This document shows positions 29,136 to 41,508 of a DNA stretch of 64,000 bases, piece after piece. Numbering within the stretch: the first letter of the stretch is position 1; each line of letters opens with the position of its first letter. The stretch is from positions 3,215,001-3,279,000 of the forward strand of contig JAUPFP010000003.1 in the NCBI GenBank assembly GCA_036925085.1, read 5' to 3'. The translations under genes were made by a program, and so were the position numbers. The notes below the pieces were generated by a model that ran no database searches, was not told where the DNA came from, and saw only the letters and a program-made list of their open reading frames with translations. The stretch comes from Brachycybe producta. Taxonomy: Eukaryota; Arthropoda; Diplopoda; Playtdesmida; Andrognathidae.

Positions 29136-29341
29136 ACAGGCAGTTAGAAATCGGGACAAACAGAAGTTGGCTCTGCCCTTGTTATGACGACGGGCAACTT
29201 CTAATTGGCTGGTTATGTAGTCTGACTTTGAAAAGGGCGTAGCATGTGACGTCAGACTACATAACAAGCCAATTAGAAGTTGCCTGTCGTCTTAACAAGG
29301 GCTGAGCCAACTGAAGTTCTGACCTATTTCTAACTGTCTGT
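29136..29341 (+). repeat. ACAGGC MITE, type 1, with perfect 9-bp duplication
   Basis: 206 bp, flanked by gtgttttag on both sides (29127-29135, 29342-29350). It is inserted in a family C unit, so it is younger than that unit. Central TGACGTCA kept. Confidence 0.94.
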
Positions 29342-29640
29342 GTGTTTTAGAAACTAGAAGGGTAAGCTCAATCACTTTAGAGCCTAGATACAGCATTTAA
29401 TTCAAAATGTCTCCGAATGTAGGCGCTGCAATCGTTTTTGGATTTAAAAATGTTTTTTAACGTTTGTTTTTTTCTCCTACAGGTTTGAAGTCACATAATA
29501 GTCAATTAAACTTTCGTCTATAAAAGTTTATTTTGAAAGATATCAAACATGAAAATATTATGAAGCTACCCTTCTAGTTTCTAACACACTTTCTAATTTC
29601 TCTTAATTTTTTTCCTGAAACCACAGAATAACCAGTAACC
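29342..29640 (+). repeat. family C, part right of the MITE
   Basis: AAACTAGAAGGGTAAGCTCA at the left and AGCTACCCTTCTAGTTTCTA at 29562-29582 form the two arms. The loop is longer than usual. Confidence 0.75.
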
Positions 29641-30540
<900 letters not shown>

Positions 30541-30673
30541 CACCTATGGAGGTTGCAGGCGCCATCTACCTTGCATTTACACAAGCATTTTTCTACGGAG
30601 CCTTCTTTAGAACCAAACCATCAAAAAAAATGTTTAACAAGTTGAACAACCAAATTTCTAAGCCACAAATGAC
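30541..30673. other. spacer with CTCF-like motif
   Basis: GCGCCATCT at 30559-30567 lies in a block inversely related to 6334-6400. Confidence 0.45.
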
Positions 30674-30870
30674 ACTGGCCAATTGTACCCAGCATTAAAA
30701 TTTCTTTTGCTCCGCCCTTTTATGAACGTCATCAATTTTCTAATTGGTTTGTTACTTGGGCTGATGTGACATGCTCCACCCTTTTCAGTTTCTAATTGGG
30801 TTGTTACTTAGTCTGACGCTCATAAATGGGTGGGGTAAAAAAAAATCTAATGCTGGGCACAATTGCCTGT
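30674..30870. repeat. ACAGGC MITE, type 3
   Basis: 197 bp with ends ACTGGCCAATTGTACCCAGC and GCTGGGCACAATTGCCTGT. Flanks caaatgac at 30666-30673 and 30871-30878 are identical over 8 bp. This is one base shorter than the duplications of type-1 copies, perhaps because the left end is altered. Confidence 0.88.
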
Positions 30871-31684
30871 CAAATGACCCTTTTTAACGCCCCTTGAGAG
30901 CCAATAGGCTGCTCACCCCTTTATGACTACTCCTTAAGTCCAGTCATATCACTTTTGACTTTTCTTTTAGTTTATCAATGTAAATTTAAGCTAAAGGATG
31001 TTGAGAGATATATTGCATAAGTTTTTTTTTTTTAAAAAAAAGCTAAGAGAGATAGAAAGAGGCTATCTTTTTTCTGAATGAAAAAAACCCCCATGAAATC
31101 CAAAAAATATATAGAAAAAAATGCACTATGAGGGTGGGTGAGAGGTTATAAGGGGGGAGGGGAGGGGGTAGTAAATCCAAAAAGAAGAAGAAGAAAAGAA
31201 ATCTTCCAAGACAGATGTAGGGATAAAACATATCCGGGGACAGATTGGTACATTACGACATTTCTAGTATAGATATCTTTGTTCCCATAGAACATGCATA
31301 CAAATGTACCATTTTTACATTATATGGCGGAGCTCTATCTATATGCTTCTCATATCTGGAGATAAAAACGAGAAAGAAAACCTGAAAAGGAAGGATTTTT
31401 AAGCTATTTTTTTTACAATAAGAAAACTAGGAAAAGTAGAAATTTCAAATTCAGGACCAAAACTAAAAAAAAAAACTACTGATAACAAATATGACCAAGG
31501 GCTCATGAGGCCTTTTAACCAGTGCTTAACGGGCCACCATACATGTTTATTAAAACCTTGCCTTTTTAAGGGCAAGATCTCACACGCTGAAAGAAAAATG
31601 TAGATCTGAAAAAGGAATTTATCTAGGAGTTTGAAGGGGGGGGGGGGGGGGACCGCAATTTTTCGGGTTTCATTATTGAAAACC
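30871..31684. other. unassigned stretch with poly-G
   Basis: A-rich and G-rich blocks; a G run of about 16 at 31636-31651. No gene was recognised. Confidence 0.4.
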
Positions 31685-31760
31685 GCGGATAATTTACCTC
31701 TTCTAGTTTCTAATACACTTTTTCTAGTTTTTCTTCATTTTGTTCTTCTGAAAGATGAAA
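31685..31760 (-). repeat. family C fragment
   Basis: TTCTAGTTTCTAATACACTT then TTCTTCATTTTGTTCTTCTG is one family C arm. Confidence 0.65.
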
Positions 31761-31774
31761 GATGATGATTACTG

Positions 31775-31860
31775 CTTTTTGGACTTTGTTGTCTCTCTGC
31801 CATAGGCCATTTGAGCTTCTTGCAGAGTATTAATTCAAATTCAAATAGAATAATAAGGAG
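31775..31860 (+). repeat. short dispersed repeat with CTCTGCCATAGGCC
   Basis: TTGTTGTCTCTCTGCCATAG and GAGTATTAATTCAAATTC recur at about 41897-41955 and, diverged, near 42650-42700 and 6605-6660. Confidence 0.65.
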
Positions 31861-32071
31861 CCTCAATTACCGAAAAAAAGTCATATCTTATGATGTCACT
31901 CCTTGGTGTTGTATTATTTTATGATTGTCATTTTAACTGACAACAATTGTCACAAATTCATAATAATATTTTTTTTTAAATTTGCTTTTGTAACTGTCAC
32001 AAGCTTTATGAGCTAGAAATGACAATTTACTGTCATTATTGTCATATGACAGTCTTAGATTTTCTTTCTGT

Positions 32072-33066
32072 TAAGCCTCGTTTTCACAGTGGCGATAGTT
32101 CTTTCGTGAGAGTAGCTGTCATGAAAGTTCACTCTCACGATAGCAACTGTCTATACATGTGTTGAAGTAACCGTGATAGTTGTGTCACATGACACTGACG
32201 TCTTACTTCACAGATATCATTGAGTCAACAACAGTGTTGCCTCTCTGTCTCTCTCACCCTCCAGAAGCCAAATTTCCCTACAAAGTTGGTATTTCCCTAC
32301 AAGCGGTCACAACAACTATTACTATCGCGACAGGACTATCAACTATCTATAAGCCCCGTTTTCACGATGATAGGTTGTCACGATAGTTGCTGTCATGAGA
32401 GCAACTATCGCGAGAACTATCATCGTGAAAACCACATGATAGTCACTATCACACTGTTGCGACAGCAACCATCATAACTACCTCGTTTGACTAGATAGTT
32501 GATAGTACTGTCGCAATATAGTAATAGTTGTTGAGTGACCGCCGTTTTGTAGGGAAAAATATCCACTTTGTAGGGAAATTTGGCTTCTGGATGGAGAGAG
32601 AGAGGCAACACTGTTGTTGACTCAATGATATCCTGTGAAGTAGACGTGTCACACTGTCATGTGACAGAAATATCACGTTACTTCTAGACGTGTAGACAGT
32701 TGCTATCGTGAGAGTGAACTATCACAACTTTCATGACAGCTACTCTCATGATAGAACTATTACAACTTTCATGACAGCTACTCTCACGATAGAACTATTA
32801 CAATTTTCATGACAGCTACTCTCACGATAGAACTATCACAACTTTCATGACAGCTACTCTCACGATAGAACTATTACAACTTTCATGACAGCTACTCTCA
32901 CGATAGAACTATCGCCACCGTGAAAACGAGGCTATAGTCAAACGAAATAGTTGTGATAGTTGCTATCGCAACAATATGATAGTGACTATCAGTGGTCTTC
33001 ACGATCATAGCTGTTCTCATGACAGCAACTATCGTGAAAACTATCATCGTTAAAAACGAGGCTCCA
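32072..33066. repeat. family E compound foldback
   Basis: A full family E copy, about 32350-32934, colinear with 35574-35983. It is flanked on the left by an inverted partial copy (32072-32349) and on the right by another inverted piece (32935-33066). Ends read AAGCCTCGTTTTCAC and its inverse. Blocks such as CTCTCACGATAG, CATGACAG and CAACAACTATTACTATCGCG recur in both directions. Confidence 0.8.
32724..32913 (+). repeat. 38-bp tandem repeat, five units, inside family E
   Basis: Five units of exactly 38 bp beginning ACAACTTTCATGACAGCTAC, differing at one to three positions. The copy at 35574 has a single unit, so this is a local expansion. Confidence 0.93.
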
Positions 33067-33088
33067 GATTTCTATTTGCGTCTAAATG

Positions 33089-33169
33089 TATATTATAAAC
33101 TAGAAAGGTTAGAAATCTCTCAAAATTTAGACTTTTGAGAGATTTCTAACCTTTCTAGTCTATAATATA
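33089..33169. repeat. 37-bp inverted repeat
   Basis: Arms 33089-33125 and 33133-33169 with a 7-nt spacer, nearly perfect, containing ACTAGAAAGGTTAGAAAT. The core recalls family C. Confidence 0.85.
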
Positions 33170-33540
33170 CATCTATACTAAATGAAACACACCCACATAT
33201 ATTATATGAGTTAGGAGGAGGAGGAGGGAGGCTAGGAGTTAGAAACTTCCGTTGTTGGCATATATAAATAGTGTATGTATGGCAATGAAGAAGAACATGG
33301 GAATGAAAAATTGAGCGGGTAATTACTGCAGAATTCTTAATGGATATTGAATTACCTCACAATGCAATAAAAGCAAATTGATGTCACATGTATTAAATTT
33401 AGAACCACCAACTCTGAAACACACACACACACATGACAGACAGACAGACACACGAAAACCTTTTATTTGCTTTCAAACCCAGGCCGATTTTTATTACTGT
33501 ATATATATGTTACCGGCAATGTATGAAATGCAGGCATTGT
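33170..33540. other. unassigned stretch
   Basis: CA runs near 33419 and GACA runs near 33440. No gene was seen. Confidence 0.4.
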
Positions 33541-33670
33541 GTATATGACGCATCCATTTCGGTGTAATTGTCCATTACACGAAGATTGGCCTTGATATAA
33601 ATGCAAAACGCGAAATGGACAGACATTTCGTGTAATGGGAACAATTACATCAAATGGATGCGTACATATA
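33541..33670. repeat. foldback with ~45-bp arms
   Basis: GACGCATCCATTTCGGTGTA is mirrored by CATCAAATGGATGCGT, and CCATTACACGAA by TTCGTGTAATGG. About 40 nt of loop. The flanks are TATA-rich. Confidence 0.8.
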
Positions 33671-33794
33671 TATAATGCCTAGGAAATCTATAGAATACTG
33701 TAAATGGAGTGTCAAAGTATGGAAACGTTTAATATTTCACACATTTAATAGGCATTCTATGCAATGCCAAAAGGTAAACTGGCAAAGTATAAAA
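33671..33794. other. spacer
   Basis: AT-rich, nothing recognised. Confidence 0.4.
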
Positions 33795-34105
33795 TACTTC
33801 TGCTCTTGTTCTCGTAGCTTTTATTCAGTTTTAGCTCTTCATGTAGCTTTTATTCAGTTTTAGCTCTTGTTCATGTAGCTTTTATTCAGTTTTAGCTCTT
33901 GTTCATGTAGCTTTTATTCAGTTTTAGCTCTTGTTCATGTAGCTTTTATTCAGTTTTAGCTCTTGTTCTTGTAGCTTTTATTCAGTTTAGCTCTTGTTCT
34001 TGTAGCTTTTATTCAGTTTTAGCTCTTGTTCATATAGCTTATATTCAGTTTTAGCTCTTCTTCATGTAGCTTTTATTCAGTTTTAGCTCTTGTTCATGTA
34101 GTTGT
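33795..34105 (+). repeat. 32-bp minisatellite (two 16-bp halves)
   Basis: About ten units of AGTTTTAGCTCTTGTTC plus ATGTAGCTTTTATTC, very regular. The first half is the motif of the other arrays. Confidence 0.93.
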
Positions 34106-34107
34106 TA

Positions 34108-34368
34108 TCGTGGCCCAAACGGCCCACAATTATGATGTTTTTTAATCAAAAAACACTAGTTAGAGGCTAGAACTCTTAATTGACACCTGATAATATCCAA
34201 ACATCTAGCCTCTAACCAGCCTTTTTATTAGAAAAAAAAATCATAATTGCATCTGCTCTAATGATGATGATAATAATTACTTTACAATTGGCACTTAAGG
34301 CCACAGATTGAGGAATATTTCCTTTGATATTTTGCATAAAAATCCGAAACCTACTTATAATAGTTTTG
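34108..34368 (-). repeat. family F foldback, copy 1
   Basis: Colinear with 45530-45836: GTTAGAGGCTAGAACT, ATCTAGCCTCTAACCAGCC and a terminal TTTTGCATAAAAATCCGA. Inner arms TTAGAGGCTAGA and TCTAGCCTCTAA are inverse complements. Confidence 0.78.
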
Positions 34369-35123
34369 AAATTATATAAAAAAAATGTAAAAATAGCAAT
34401 TTAGACAATTTTGAAGCGAAAAAAACAAAAATTAAGGAATGTCAGCTATTTACAATGCAATTCCAAACATAAGTCTGTTTTTTCCCTCCATTTCTATGAA
34501 AAATTACACAAAAAAAAAGGAGAGAAAAGATTCAATTTGATGAATGAATAGAAAACAGCGCCCTCTATCTTAGCAGCGACCTTAGAAGCCAAGAGGAATA
34601 AGTGATATTTTTATGTTATGTTAATAACAAAAATATGTTAATTAATAATTTTTTTGACTGTTTTGATAAATGTCGATAACAGAAATGCTAATAAAAATGT
34701 TTTCGACAAAAAATGTTAGTAGCATGTCGGCAGGAAACTGCTCCCACGAGTATAGGATGTTATTAACAGTGTTGACAACAGAAATAACTTGCTAGTAACA
34801 ATTTTGCTATCAACATCCTTTGATCAGGAACAGCCTTCAAGAACGGTCGCAAAATTTCTGCTCTTAACAAAGTTAGCAACAATACTATTTGAGAATGTTA
34901 ATGGAAAAAGTAACAAAAAAATTAATAACAAAATGTTATTAACATTTCTAGAGACATTTAAAAATATTAATAAGCAAATGTTATCAACAAAATAAGGCTG
35001 ATAACAAAAGTTAATAACATTTTCTAGACCGATTTTTATTATTTGTTAAAAAACATTGCTAATAACACGTGTTTTCAGCAATGTTATCTCCGGTGTAATT
35101 CCGCCTTTAACTCAATTTACTAA
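34369..35123. other. unassigned AT-rich stretch
   Basis: 34600-35090 repeats TGTTATTAACA, AACAAAAATG and TTTCTAGA without a clean period. CGCCCTCTATCT at 34559 is CTCF-like. No gene was seen. Confidence 0.4.
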
Positions 35124-35569
35124 GGCCAGGTGCAAATTAGGCAACAATGGAAGCTTGGCAACCAACAACAGTCTCCAGCAACTGTTGCTCGTGACACTAC
35201 ACTAGTGCCACCGCTGCATTTGCAGGCACCAAACTGAACTAGCATTTGACGACTTGGAGTCGCCTTCATACATTTTGCAGCGCCATCTATTGTATAACCT
35301 AATAACCTAACCTAAAGACTATCAACATAAAAGATGACTCGAAGTCGGATGTTCCAAGTCTCCTGATGCAACTCCAAATTGGTAGTTGCCAGTTGGCAAC
35401 AGTAGTAAAGTGGATGTTCCCTCTGCTCAATATGGTGGAGCAGAGGTGAAGCAACCAACCATTGTGTGTGACAGCAACCACTTTTCTTGTCACGTGATCT
35501 TGATTTTTGGTTGCTGGTTGCTCACTCATTTAGTTCCCTAATTTGCGCCAGGCGTTAAGCCTCGTTTTC
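35124..35569. repeat. possible MITE with ~20-bp inverted ends
   Basis: CCAGGTGCAAATTAGGCAAC at the left pairs with CCCTAATTTGCGCCAGGCG at the right. The interior has several GCAACC / GGTTGC blocks in both orientations. GCGCCATCT lies at 35280-35288. Confidence 0.6.
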
Positions 35570-35573
35570 ACGA

Positions 35574-35983
35574 TAAATGCTGTCATGAGAGCAGCAACTA
35601 TCGCGAGAACTATCATCGTTGAAAACCAACATGGTAGTCACTATCACACTGTTGCGATAGTCACTATCACAACTATCTCGTTTGACTATAGATAGTTGAA
35701 TAGTACTGTCGCAATATAGTAATAGTTGTTGAGTGACCTCTGCCTGTAGGGAAAAATATTCAACTTTGGAGGGAAATTTGGCTTCTGATGGGAGGGAGAG
35801 AGAGACAACACTGTTGTTGACTCAATGATATCCTGTGAAGTAGACGTCACACTTGTCATGTGACACAACTATCACGGTTACTTCAAGACATGTAGACAGT
35901 TGCTTATCATGAGAGTGAACTATCGCAACTTTCATGACAGCTACTCTCACGATAGAACTATCGCCACCGTGAAAACGCGGCTT
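35574..35983 (+). repeat. family E, single copy
   Basis: It starts AAGCCTCGTTTTCACGATAA and ends CGCCACCGTGAAAACGCGGCT. About 410 bp, without the 38-bp expansion. Serves as reference for the compound at 32072. Confidence 0.82.
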
Positions 35984-36532
35984 TTAGAAACATTACTTTG
36001 GTTCACTTATTCCTGTTGGCTTCTCTAAGTCCCAGGCTTTATATTATTTGTTAATGTGATGATAACATATTGTATAGAGTTAATTTATCAACATCCTCCT
36101 CCTTTCTCAATTCCCCCCAAAAATAGGCTAAATTGCATTTCAAGCTTCATTTAAGCGTTTTGTTCTGCAGCTGATAAAACAAAAATACAGCAACAAAAAA
36201 AAAATCACATTTATATACAAAATGCATTACGATAATTATTATTATTATTTGTTCGTTTTTTTTTTTTCTGAAAGTCTATTCAGATTACATTTCGTTTTTA
36301 TTTTTCGAGGAGAAATAACAAAATTAGATATGGATGCGCTAAATAAATTTTAATAATAATAATAATAATAATAAAAAGCTCAATAAACAAATTAATTCAT
36401 TGGAAGAAGAAAAAAAAAGAGCTGAGAGTTTTTCACTGATTATTATTCTGCATTTTAAGAAACAAATTCAAAGTGTTTTTACAAACTAGAAGAGTAAAAC
36501 ACACTTTAAGAGGCTACAGTCGTATATTCGTA
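35984..36532. other. unassigned stretch with family C remnant
   Basis: AT-rich, an (AAT)n run near 36353-36376, and a weak family C piece (AAACTAGAAGAGTAAAACA) near 36484. Confidence 0.45.
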
Positions 36533-36847
36533 ATACCTAGTACGTACACACCTGAAAATTTAAATGCAATTAAATAATAAACGTGTTCTACAGAGCCCTG
36601 TGAAGGACAAACAAACAATATGTCGAATTCAATTTAATTCAGTTAATAATCTGAAAAATATTGAGTCAATACTTAAATATAATTCAATAAACTATTTGAC
36701 AAAATATTGATTTAGTATTTCAATTTAAAATATTAATAATTAAAGTCAACTTTTATTTGGTGTTCATGTCCTTAACTGGATTCCGTATAAATTCACATAA
36801 ACACAATTAATTTGAATTCATTTAACTCACACGTGTGTACAAGGTAT
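36533..36847 (+). repeat. family B copy
   Basis: From ATACCTAGTACGTACACACC to GTGTGTACAAGGTAT, 315 bp. Keeps an uninterrupted equivalent of the LTR-element target (AATATTGAGTCAATACTT). Confidence 0.88.
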
Positions 36848-36937
36848 AAAACCAGAGCTTTATAGCGCTTTATTTTGAAGTACCTATATGGCTTCAAAGC
36901 TAAAGATTGAGTTAGTATAAAGGTGGCGCTACATGCG

Positions 36938-37132
36938 ACGGGCATCTGTAGACAGCTTCAGAATTTCTTTGGCTCCACCCTTTTATGAGCGTCATCCATT
37001 TCTAATTCGTTTGTTACTGAGTCTGATGTCACATGCCCCGCTCCTTTTTTATTCCTTATTGGTTGATATTTGGTTTGACGCTCTTAAAAGAGGGTGGAGC
37101 CAAAAATTCTGATGCTGTCTACAGATAACTGT
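36938..37132. repeat. ACAGGC MITE, type 2, with perfect 9-bp duplication
   Basis: 195 bp, ends ACGGGCATCTGTAGACAGCT and its near inverse. Flanked by ctacatgcg on both sides (36929-36937, 37133-37141). Shows that type 2 uses the same duplication length as type 1. Confidence 0.93.
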
Positions 37133-37141
37133 CTACATGCG

Positions 37142-38019
37142 CGCGCAATAACGCAAAAGAGCTGTCGTACACAAAAGAGCGAGTTAGAGGACGTCACTAT
37201 ACAGTGACGTCATCACTCACAACTTCTTGTTAAAACTCGCTTAAAAAGTTAAAATAACTCACCTAACTGTCATAAAAGCAACTTATTTGACACATTTCAA
37301 TAGTTTTATATAGTTTAAGACACTTTTACGCGATAGAAATCACTTAAAAAACGCGTTTACTAGTAAAATTGCACGGCGATAAAAAATGGCTGCAACACTT
37401 TCACCGACACCAAGAACAATAAATGAAAAAATCGAAAACAGGTGACATGATTTCATAAAATACGAAGTCACTTTATTTGTACGAAAGTGTACTAATATGG
37501 CGGCGTCCATCACATTAGGATCTATACGTTTACGGGTGCCATATTGGTTCACTACTTTCCTTCGTTTGCATTGATTTCTGATACGAGTCTTGGCTTGAAA
37601 TAGTTATTATGCAATAAGTGGTTCATACCCTTCCAACTGTTAACTATTATTTTTCTAGGTGGCTTTTGTATCCTATTATCTAATCTGAGCACTGAGATTC
37701 ACCCAAATTACAGAAATTTCAATGTATTAATCAGTAATCTAACTGCTCCAAAATTCCTTATGACGTTTTGATTTGCATAAATCAAGGGCAAAAAAAATAC
37801 TATTTTCTCTCCGAAATTAAGATTATTTTCAAATAATAAACCAAATCACTTAATTAAAACTTCGGTTTTAAATAATTTTAAATGTTTACGTAATGTATGT
37901 AATTTTAAAAAATAAACGATTTTATAGTTCAGTTTGAAAAATTACCCATTTTTTTTTGGTTTTTCCATTGACATTTTTTGAAAAACTATTTTCGGCCTTT
38001 TTTTCAAACTTGTCATAAA
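37142..38019. other. unassigned stretch
   Basis: 37142-37380 is less AT-rich and holds several CG dinucleotides and GTGACGTC sites, but no coding frame. The remainder is AT-rich. Confidence 0.4.
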
Positions 38020-38160
38020 AAGTTTATTTTGACAAATATCATCATGAAAAAAACTTTTAGCATTATCACTAACTATTCCAGTTTCTAAAACACTTTGAAT
38101 TTTTTCGTAATGTTTTTCCTGAAAAACGTTCGCTTGAAAAATAGCAATTTGCTCAAAATC
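38020..38160 (-). repeat. family C arm fragment, variant
   Basis: AGTTTATTTTGACAAATATC, AGTTTCTAAAACACTTTGAA and CTGAAAAACGTTCGCTTGA. The last block also flanks the MITE at 39332. Confidence 0.65.
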
Positions 38161-39075
38161 ACAGGTGGGAGGAAGCGATCTCCATAAAACAGAATAGCCA
38201 GCACAGTGGCGCCATCTGGAAAGGGGGGAGACGAAACCAAAATAAATATCTATAGAGCCACCATAATGTAAGAGGAATATTTTAGGACGTGGAGCCCCAC
38301 TTTAAAAAGAAAAATCTCTCACGACCCACTCTTTTAATATAAAGTCCACCCCTTCTAATGAGCCTTCAAGAAAACAAACGTATTGGAAAATCATCGACCA
38401 CCGCCACGTTTCACCCACTTTTCCCACCCCACACCCACCCTTGTAGGGTTTTTTTTTCCTTTCTAGCCGACAACTTTCAAGTTGAACCACTTTAGTCAAA
38501 CTGATTTATCTCAAATAATGACCAAAAGGATTTTCATTGACAACAAACAAACGAGAAATTCAGAACCTCTTCCCAACAATGTTCTCTACTCTCCTCCTCA
38601 ACCTCCCCCCATCATAAGACATATTGGACACTATTTATTCAGTTCCATGGATTTGAGAAAATCTTCAAGATTTTGTTAAGAAACAGAGAAATGGCCACCA
38701 TTTGTTACACAACTCCCACCCCCTTAAATACCCTCAAACACCCCCTTCATTTTTTTTTATTCCAACCTCAAACACACATCAATTTTAAGGCTTAAGGTTG
38801 TGAGGGCCGAAATGAGAAATGTCCATATCCAGAAAAAATGTTGAAAGAAAATCTGTAATTGAGCAAAATAGACCACACATACAACCAATAGTAAGGATTG
38901 CTTCACACGGACCACATTGTCGCCTTGTCCCATATAAAGTGGTGTTTTTTTAAAAAAGACCATTGATTATATTGATGGTGTTCCCGCACGAGCCACTGCA
39001 ACAATTTTTTTTTTGCAACAAAGTGGCGATGAGTGGTTTAGTCCTGCCACAAGTGGCGACTAACACTGGTTTGTC
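38161..39075. other. unassigned stretch
   Basis: GTGGCGCCATCTGG at 38206-38219 sits in a block shared with 59073-59150 (both followed by AAATAAATATCTAT and GCCACC). C-rich tracts at 38395-38440 and 38700-38750. No gene was seen. Confidence 0.4.
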
Positions 39076-39281
39076 ACAGGCAATTAGAAATCGGGACAAA
39101 CAGAAGTTGGCTCCGCCCTTTTTATGACGAACGGTAACTTCTAATTGGTTTCTTGTTTGGTTCAACGTTGAAAAAGGCGGAGCATGTGACGTCAGACTAC
39201 ATAACCAACCAATTAGAAGTTGCCGTTCGTCATAAAAAGGAAGGAGCCAACTTCTGTTCATCCCGTTTTCTAATTGCCTGT
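39076..39281 (+). repeat. ACAGGC MITE, type 1
   Basis: 206 bp, ends and core as in the other copies, central TGACGTCA. The flanks (tggtttgtc / cttaacacg) do not match, so the insertion site has been rearranged. Confidence 0.9.
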
Positions 39282-39289
39282 CTTAACAC

Positions 39290-39571
39290 GCGGTTTTAAG
39301 AACATTTACATTTTTCAAGCAAACGTTTTTCACAGGCATCTGTAGACAACTTCAGAATTTCTTTGGCTCCGCCCTTTTATGAGCATCATAAATTTCTAAT
39401 TGGTTTGTTACTGGGTCTGATGTCACATACCCCGCCCTTTTTATTTCTAATTGGTTGATATTTGGTCTGACGCTCATAAAAGGGCGGAGCCAAAAAAATT
39501 CTGAAGCTGTCTACAGATGCCTGTGAAAAAAACGTTCGCTTGAAAAATGTAAATTTTCTTAAATTTTCTAA
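39290..39571. repeat. inverted repeat with a type-2 MITE at its centre
   Basis: AACATTTACATTTTTCAAGC then AAACGTTTTTC on the left is mirrored by GAAAAAAACGTTCGCTTGAA then AATGTAAATTTTCTT on the right of the MITE 39332-39524. Confidence 0.82.
39332..39524. repeat. ACAGGC MITE, type 2
   Basis: 193 bp, ends ACAGGCATCTGTAGACAACT and CTACAGATGCCTGT. No direct duplication; instead the flanks are inverse complements. Confidence 0.9.
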
Positions 39572-39591
39572 TTGCCTGTTAAATTTTCACA

Positions 39592-39660
39592 GTTGCCAGT
39601 CCCAGAGAGTAATGGTCTAAGATTTAACCTTAGACTATTACTTTACTGGACTGGCAACTC
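39592..39660. repeat. ~30-bp inverted repeat
   Basis: AGTTGCCAGTCC...GTAATGGTCTAAG mirrored by CTTAGACTATTAC...GGACTGGCAACT. One arm is repeated at 40437-40475. Confidence 0.8.
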
Positions 39661-39773
39661 CCTATCTTCTCCATGTTAAAGCGTTGAATTGCATGTTCTT
39701 AGGCAAAAGTGATGCCAGCGCCGTCTGGTGCATTAATTTTACAGAAAATCGGAGTGAAAGTCTGTTTTTTTGT

Positions 39774-39924
39774 GTGTGGTTCGACGTTGATTGATGTGAC
39801 GTCAGAGTACATAACCAACCAATTAGAACGTCAGAGTACATAACCAACCAATTAGAAGTTGCGTTCGTCATAAAAGGGCGGAGCCAACTTCTGTTCGTCC
39901 CTCCCGATTTCTAATTGCCAATGT
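39774..39924 (+). repeat. ACAGGC MITE, type 1, 5' truncated
   Basis: It starts at GTGTGGTTCGACGTTGAT, so the left arm is gone. A ~30-bp internal block (ACGTCAGAGTACATAACCAA...) is duplicated in tandem. The right end is altered (AATTGCCAATGT). Confidence 0.85.
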
Positions 39925-40012
39925 AGTTCTTCATCGGCCATACTTTTTATACTAATATATAAAAAATACACCCTACATAGCTACAGAATGAACTCGTCCA
40001 AAACTTAACTTT

Positions 40013-40348
40013 TACCACAGAATAAGGAGACATACAGAAGGGAAACTCTCGTGCGGCGCCTTTGAAGTTGCTGTGACAGAATTTCATGACCTTGGACTGA
40101 AAGCTTCTCATATTTTAACCGGTTACTTGATAGCCGCCACTGTTAAATGTATTACTGCGTGTGTGAAAGTAATACATTTCAAAATGGCGTTTGTAACCAG
40201 TTACTTGATAGCCGCCATTTTGGGATGTATTACTGCGTATGTGAAAGTAATACATTTCAAAGTGTGGCAGCGCCGCACATGCGCAGAAAAAATTCTTGTC
40301 ACAAGTTAATTGCTCATTTTCCCTTCTGTATGTCTCCTTATTCTGTGC
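40013..40348. repeat. MITE-like element with 28-bp inverted ends and internal duplication
   Basis: CACAGAATAAGGAGACATAC at the left is mirrored by GTATGTCTCCTTATTCTGTG at the right. Inside, a 75-bp unit (GTTACTTGATAGCCGCCA to AATACATTTCAAA) is repeated twice at about 40118-40192 and 40193-40263. Confidence 0.82.
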
Positions 40349-40954
40349 TTTTACTATCAAGTTCATATACCATACTCCCACTAGAGGCGCCACTTGGAAA
40401 ATGATGATGCAAAACTGTCAAACACAAAATTTCGGGAGTTGCCAGTCCAGTAAAGTAATAGTCTAAGATTTAACATTATGACATGATGATGTGCTAAAAA
40501 ATAAAAGGTTGATCACCACGAACAAAACAACTTTTAGCTTAGAAATTGTTTATGAACCATGAAAACGAAATTCAAACAATCTAAAGGAAAAATGCCCTTG
40601 TGATAAATAAAACTTCTCTGATGCCTCATATCATTGTACATTGTTATATTATAGCAGATTTTGAACTTTTAAAGGCAATACCCCATACCAGCCCCCCCCC
40701 ATGTATAGGCCTATATATAATAATAATAAAAACAACATCTGTTGACTTTATGCATTACTAAAGATGATGAGAAAAGACAAGAAAAAAGACTTCATTCAAA
40801 CAAAAGCTATTAGAATACAGCATGTTACAAAATGTAAAACTTCCCAAAAATCCAATTACCCAAAAGTATCAAAAATACTGACTCTGTTAAATAGTTTAAA
40901 GTGCTACAAATGTGGCACACTCGATTAACACCTGTATTATTGGTGTTTATGCAA
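40349..40954. other. unassigned stretch
   Basis: CTAGAGGCGCCACTTGG near 40382 is CTCF-like. The rest is AT-rich with no gene. Confidence 0.4.
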
Positions 40955-41410
40955 TTTGCGACTTGTTAGATTTAGGCACTTAATTCATTTTGGCACTTAT
41001 TCACCTTGGCACTGTTTTAGTTTGGCACTTGTTACAGTTTGATGTTGGTTTAGTTTTGTATTGGTTCAGTTTGGCACTTCTCCAGCTTGATGTTTGTTCA
41101 GTTTGGTGTTGATTCAGTTTGGCACTGGTTTAGTTTGGTACTTGTTTAGATTGGCACTTGCTCAGTTTGATGTTTGTTTAGTTTGACATTTATTCATTTG
41201 GCACTTGTTCAGTTTGACATTTGTTCAATTTAGTGTTGGTTCAGTTTGATGTTTATTCAGTTAGCATTGGTTCAGTTTGACGTCTGTTCAGTTTGGCACT
41301 TGTTTAGTTTGGTACTTGCTTACTTTAGAACATGTTCCATTTCTTGATTGATTTTTGCATATATTAAGTTGCCAATTGTTCAAATTGGCTCATTTTTCAG
41401 TTTAGCCTTA
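40955..41410 (+). repeat. 16-bp minisatellite array
   Basis: Units AGTTTGGCACTTGTTC, AGTTTGATGTTTGTTC and similar, about 25 units, moderately diverged. Confidence 0.88.
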
Positions 41411-41508
41411 AAACCAGCGCCACTATATTGAAGTACTGGCTTGTTTTAAAGGAACTTGCTTCCAGAGGATGCTGTACATGGGGAACTTTTCATTTTGGAG
41501 AGTTCATA

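Noticed and set aside
33795-34105. CRISPR-like regular repeat array
   Set aside because: Units are contiguous without unique spacers; it is a minisatellite in a eukaryotic genome.
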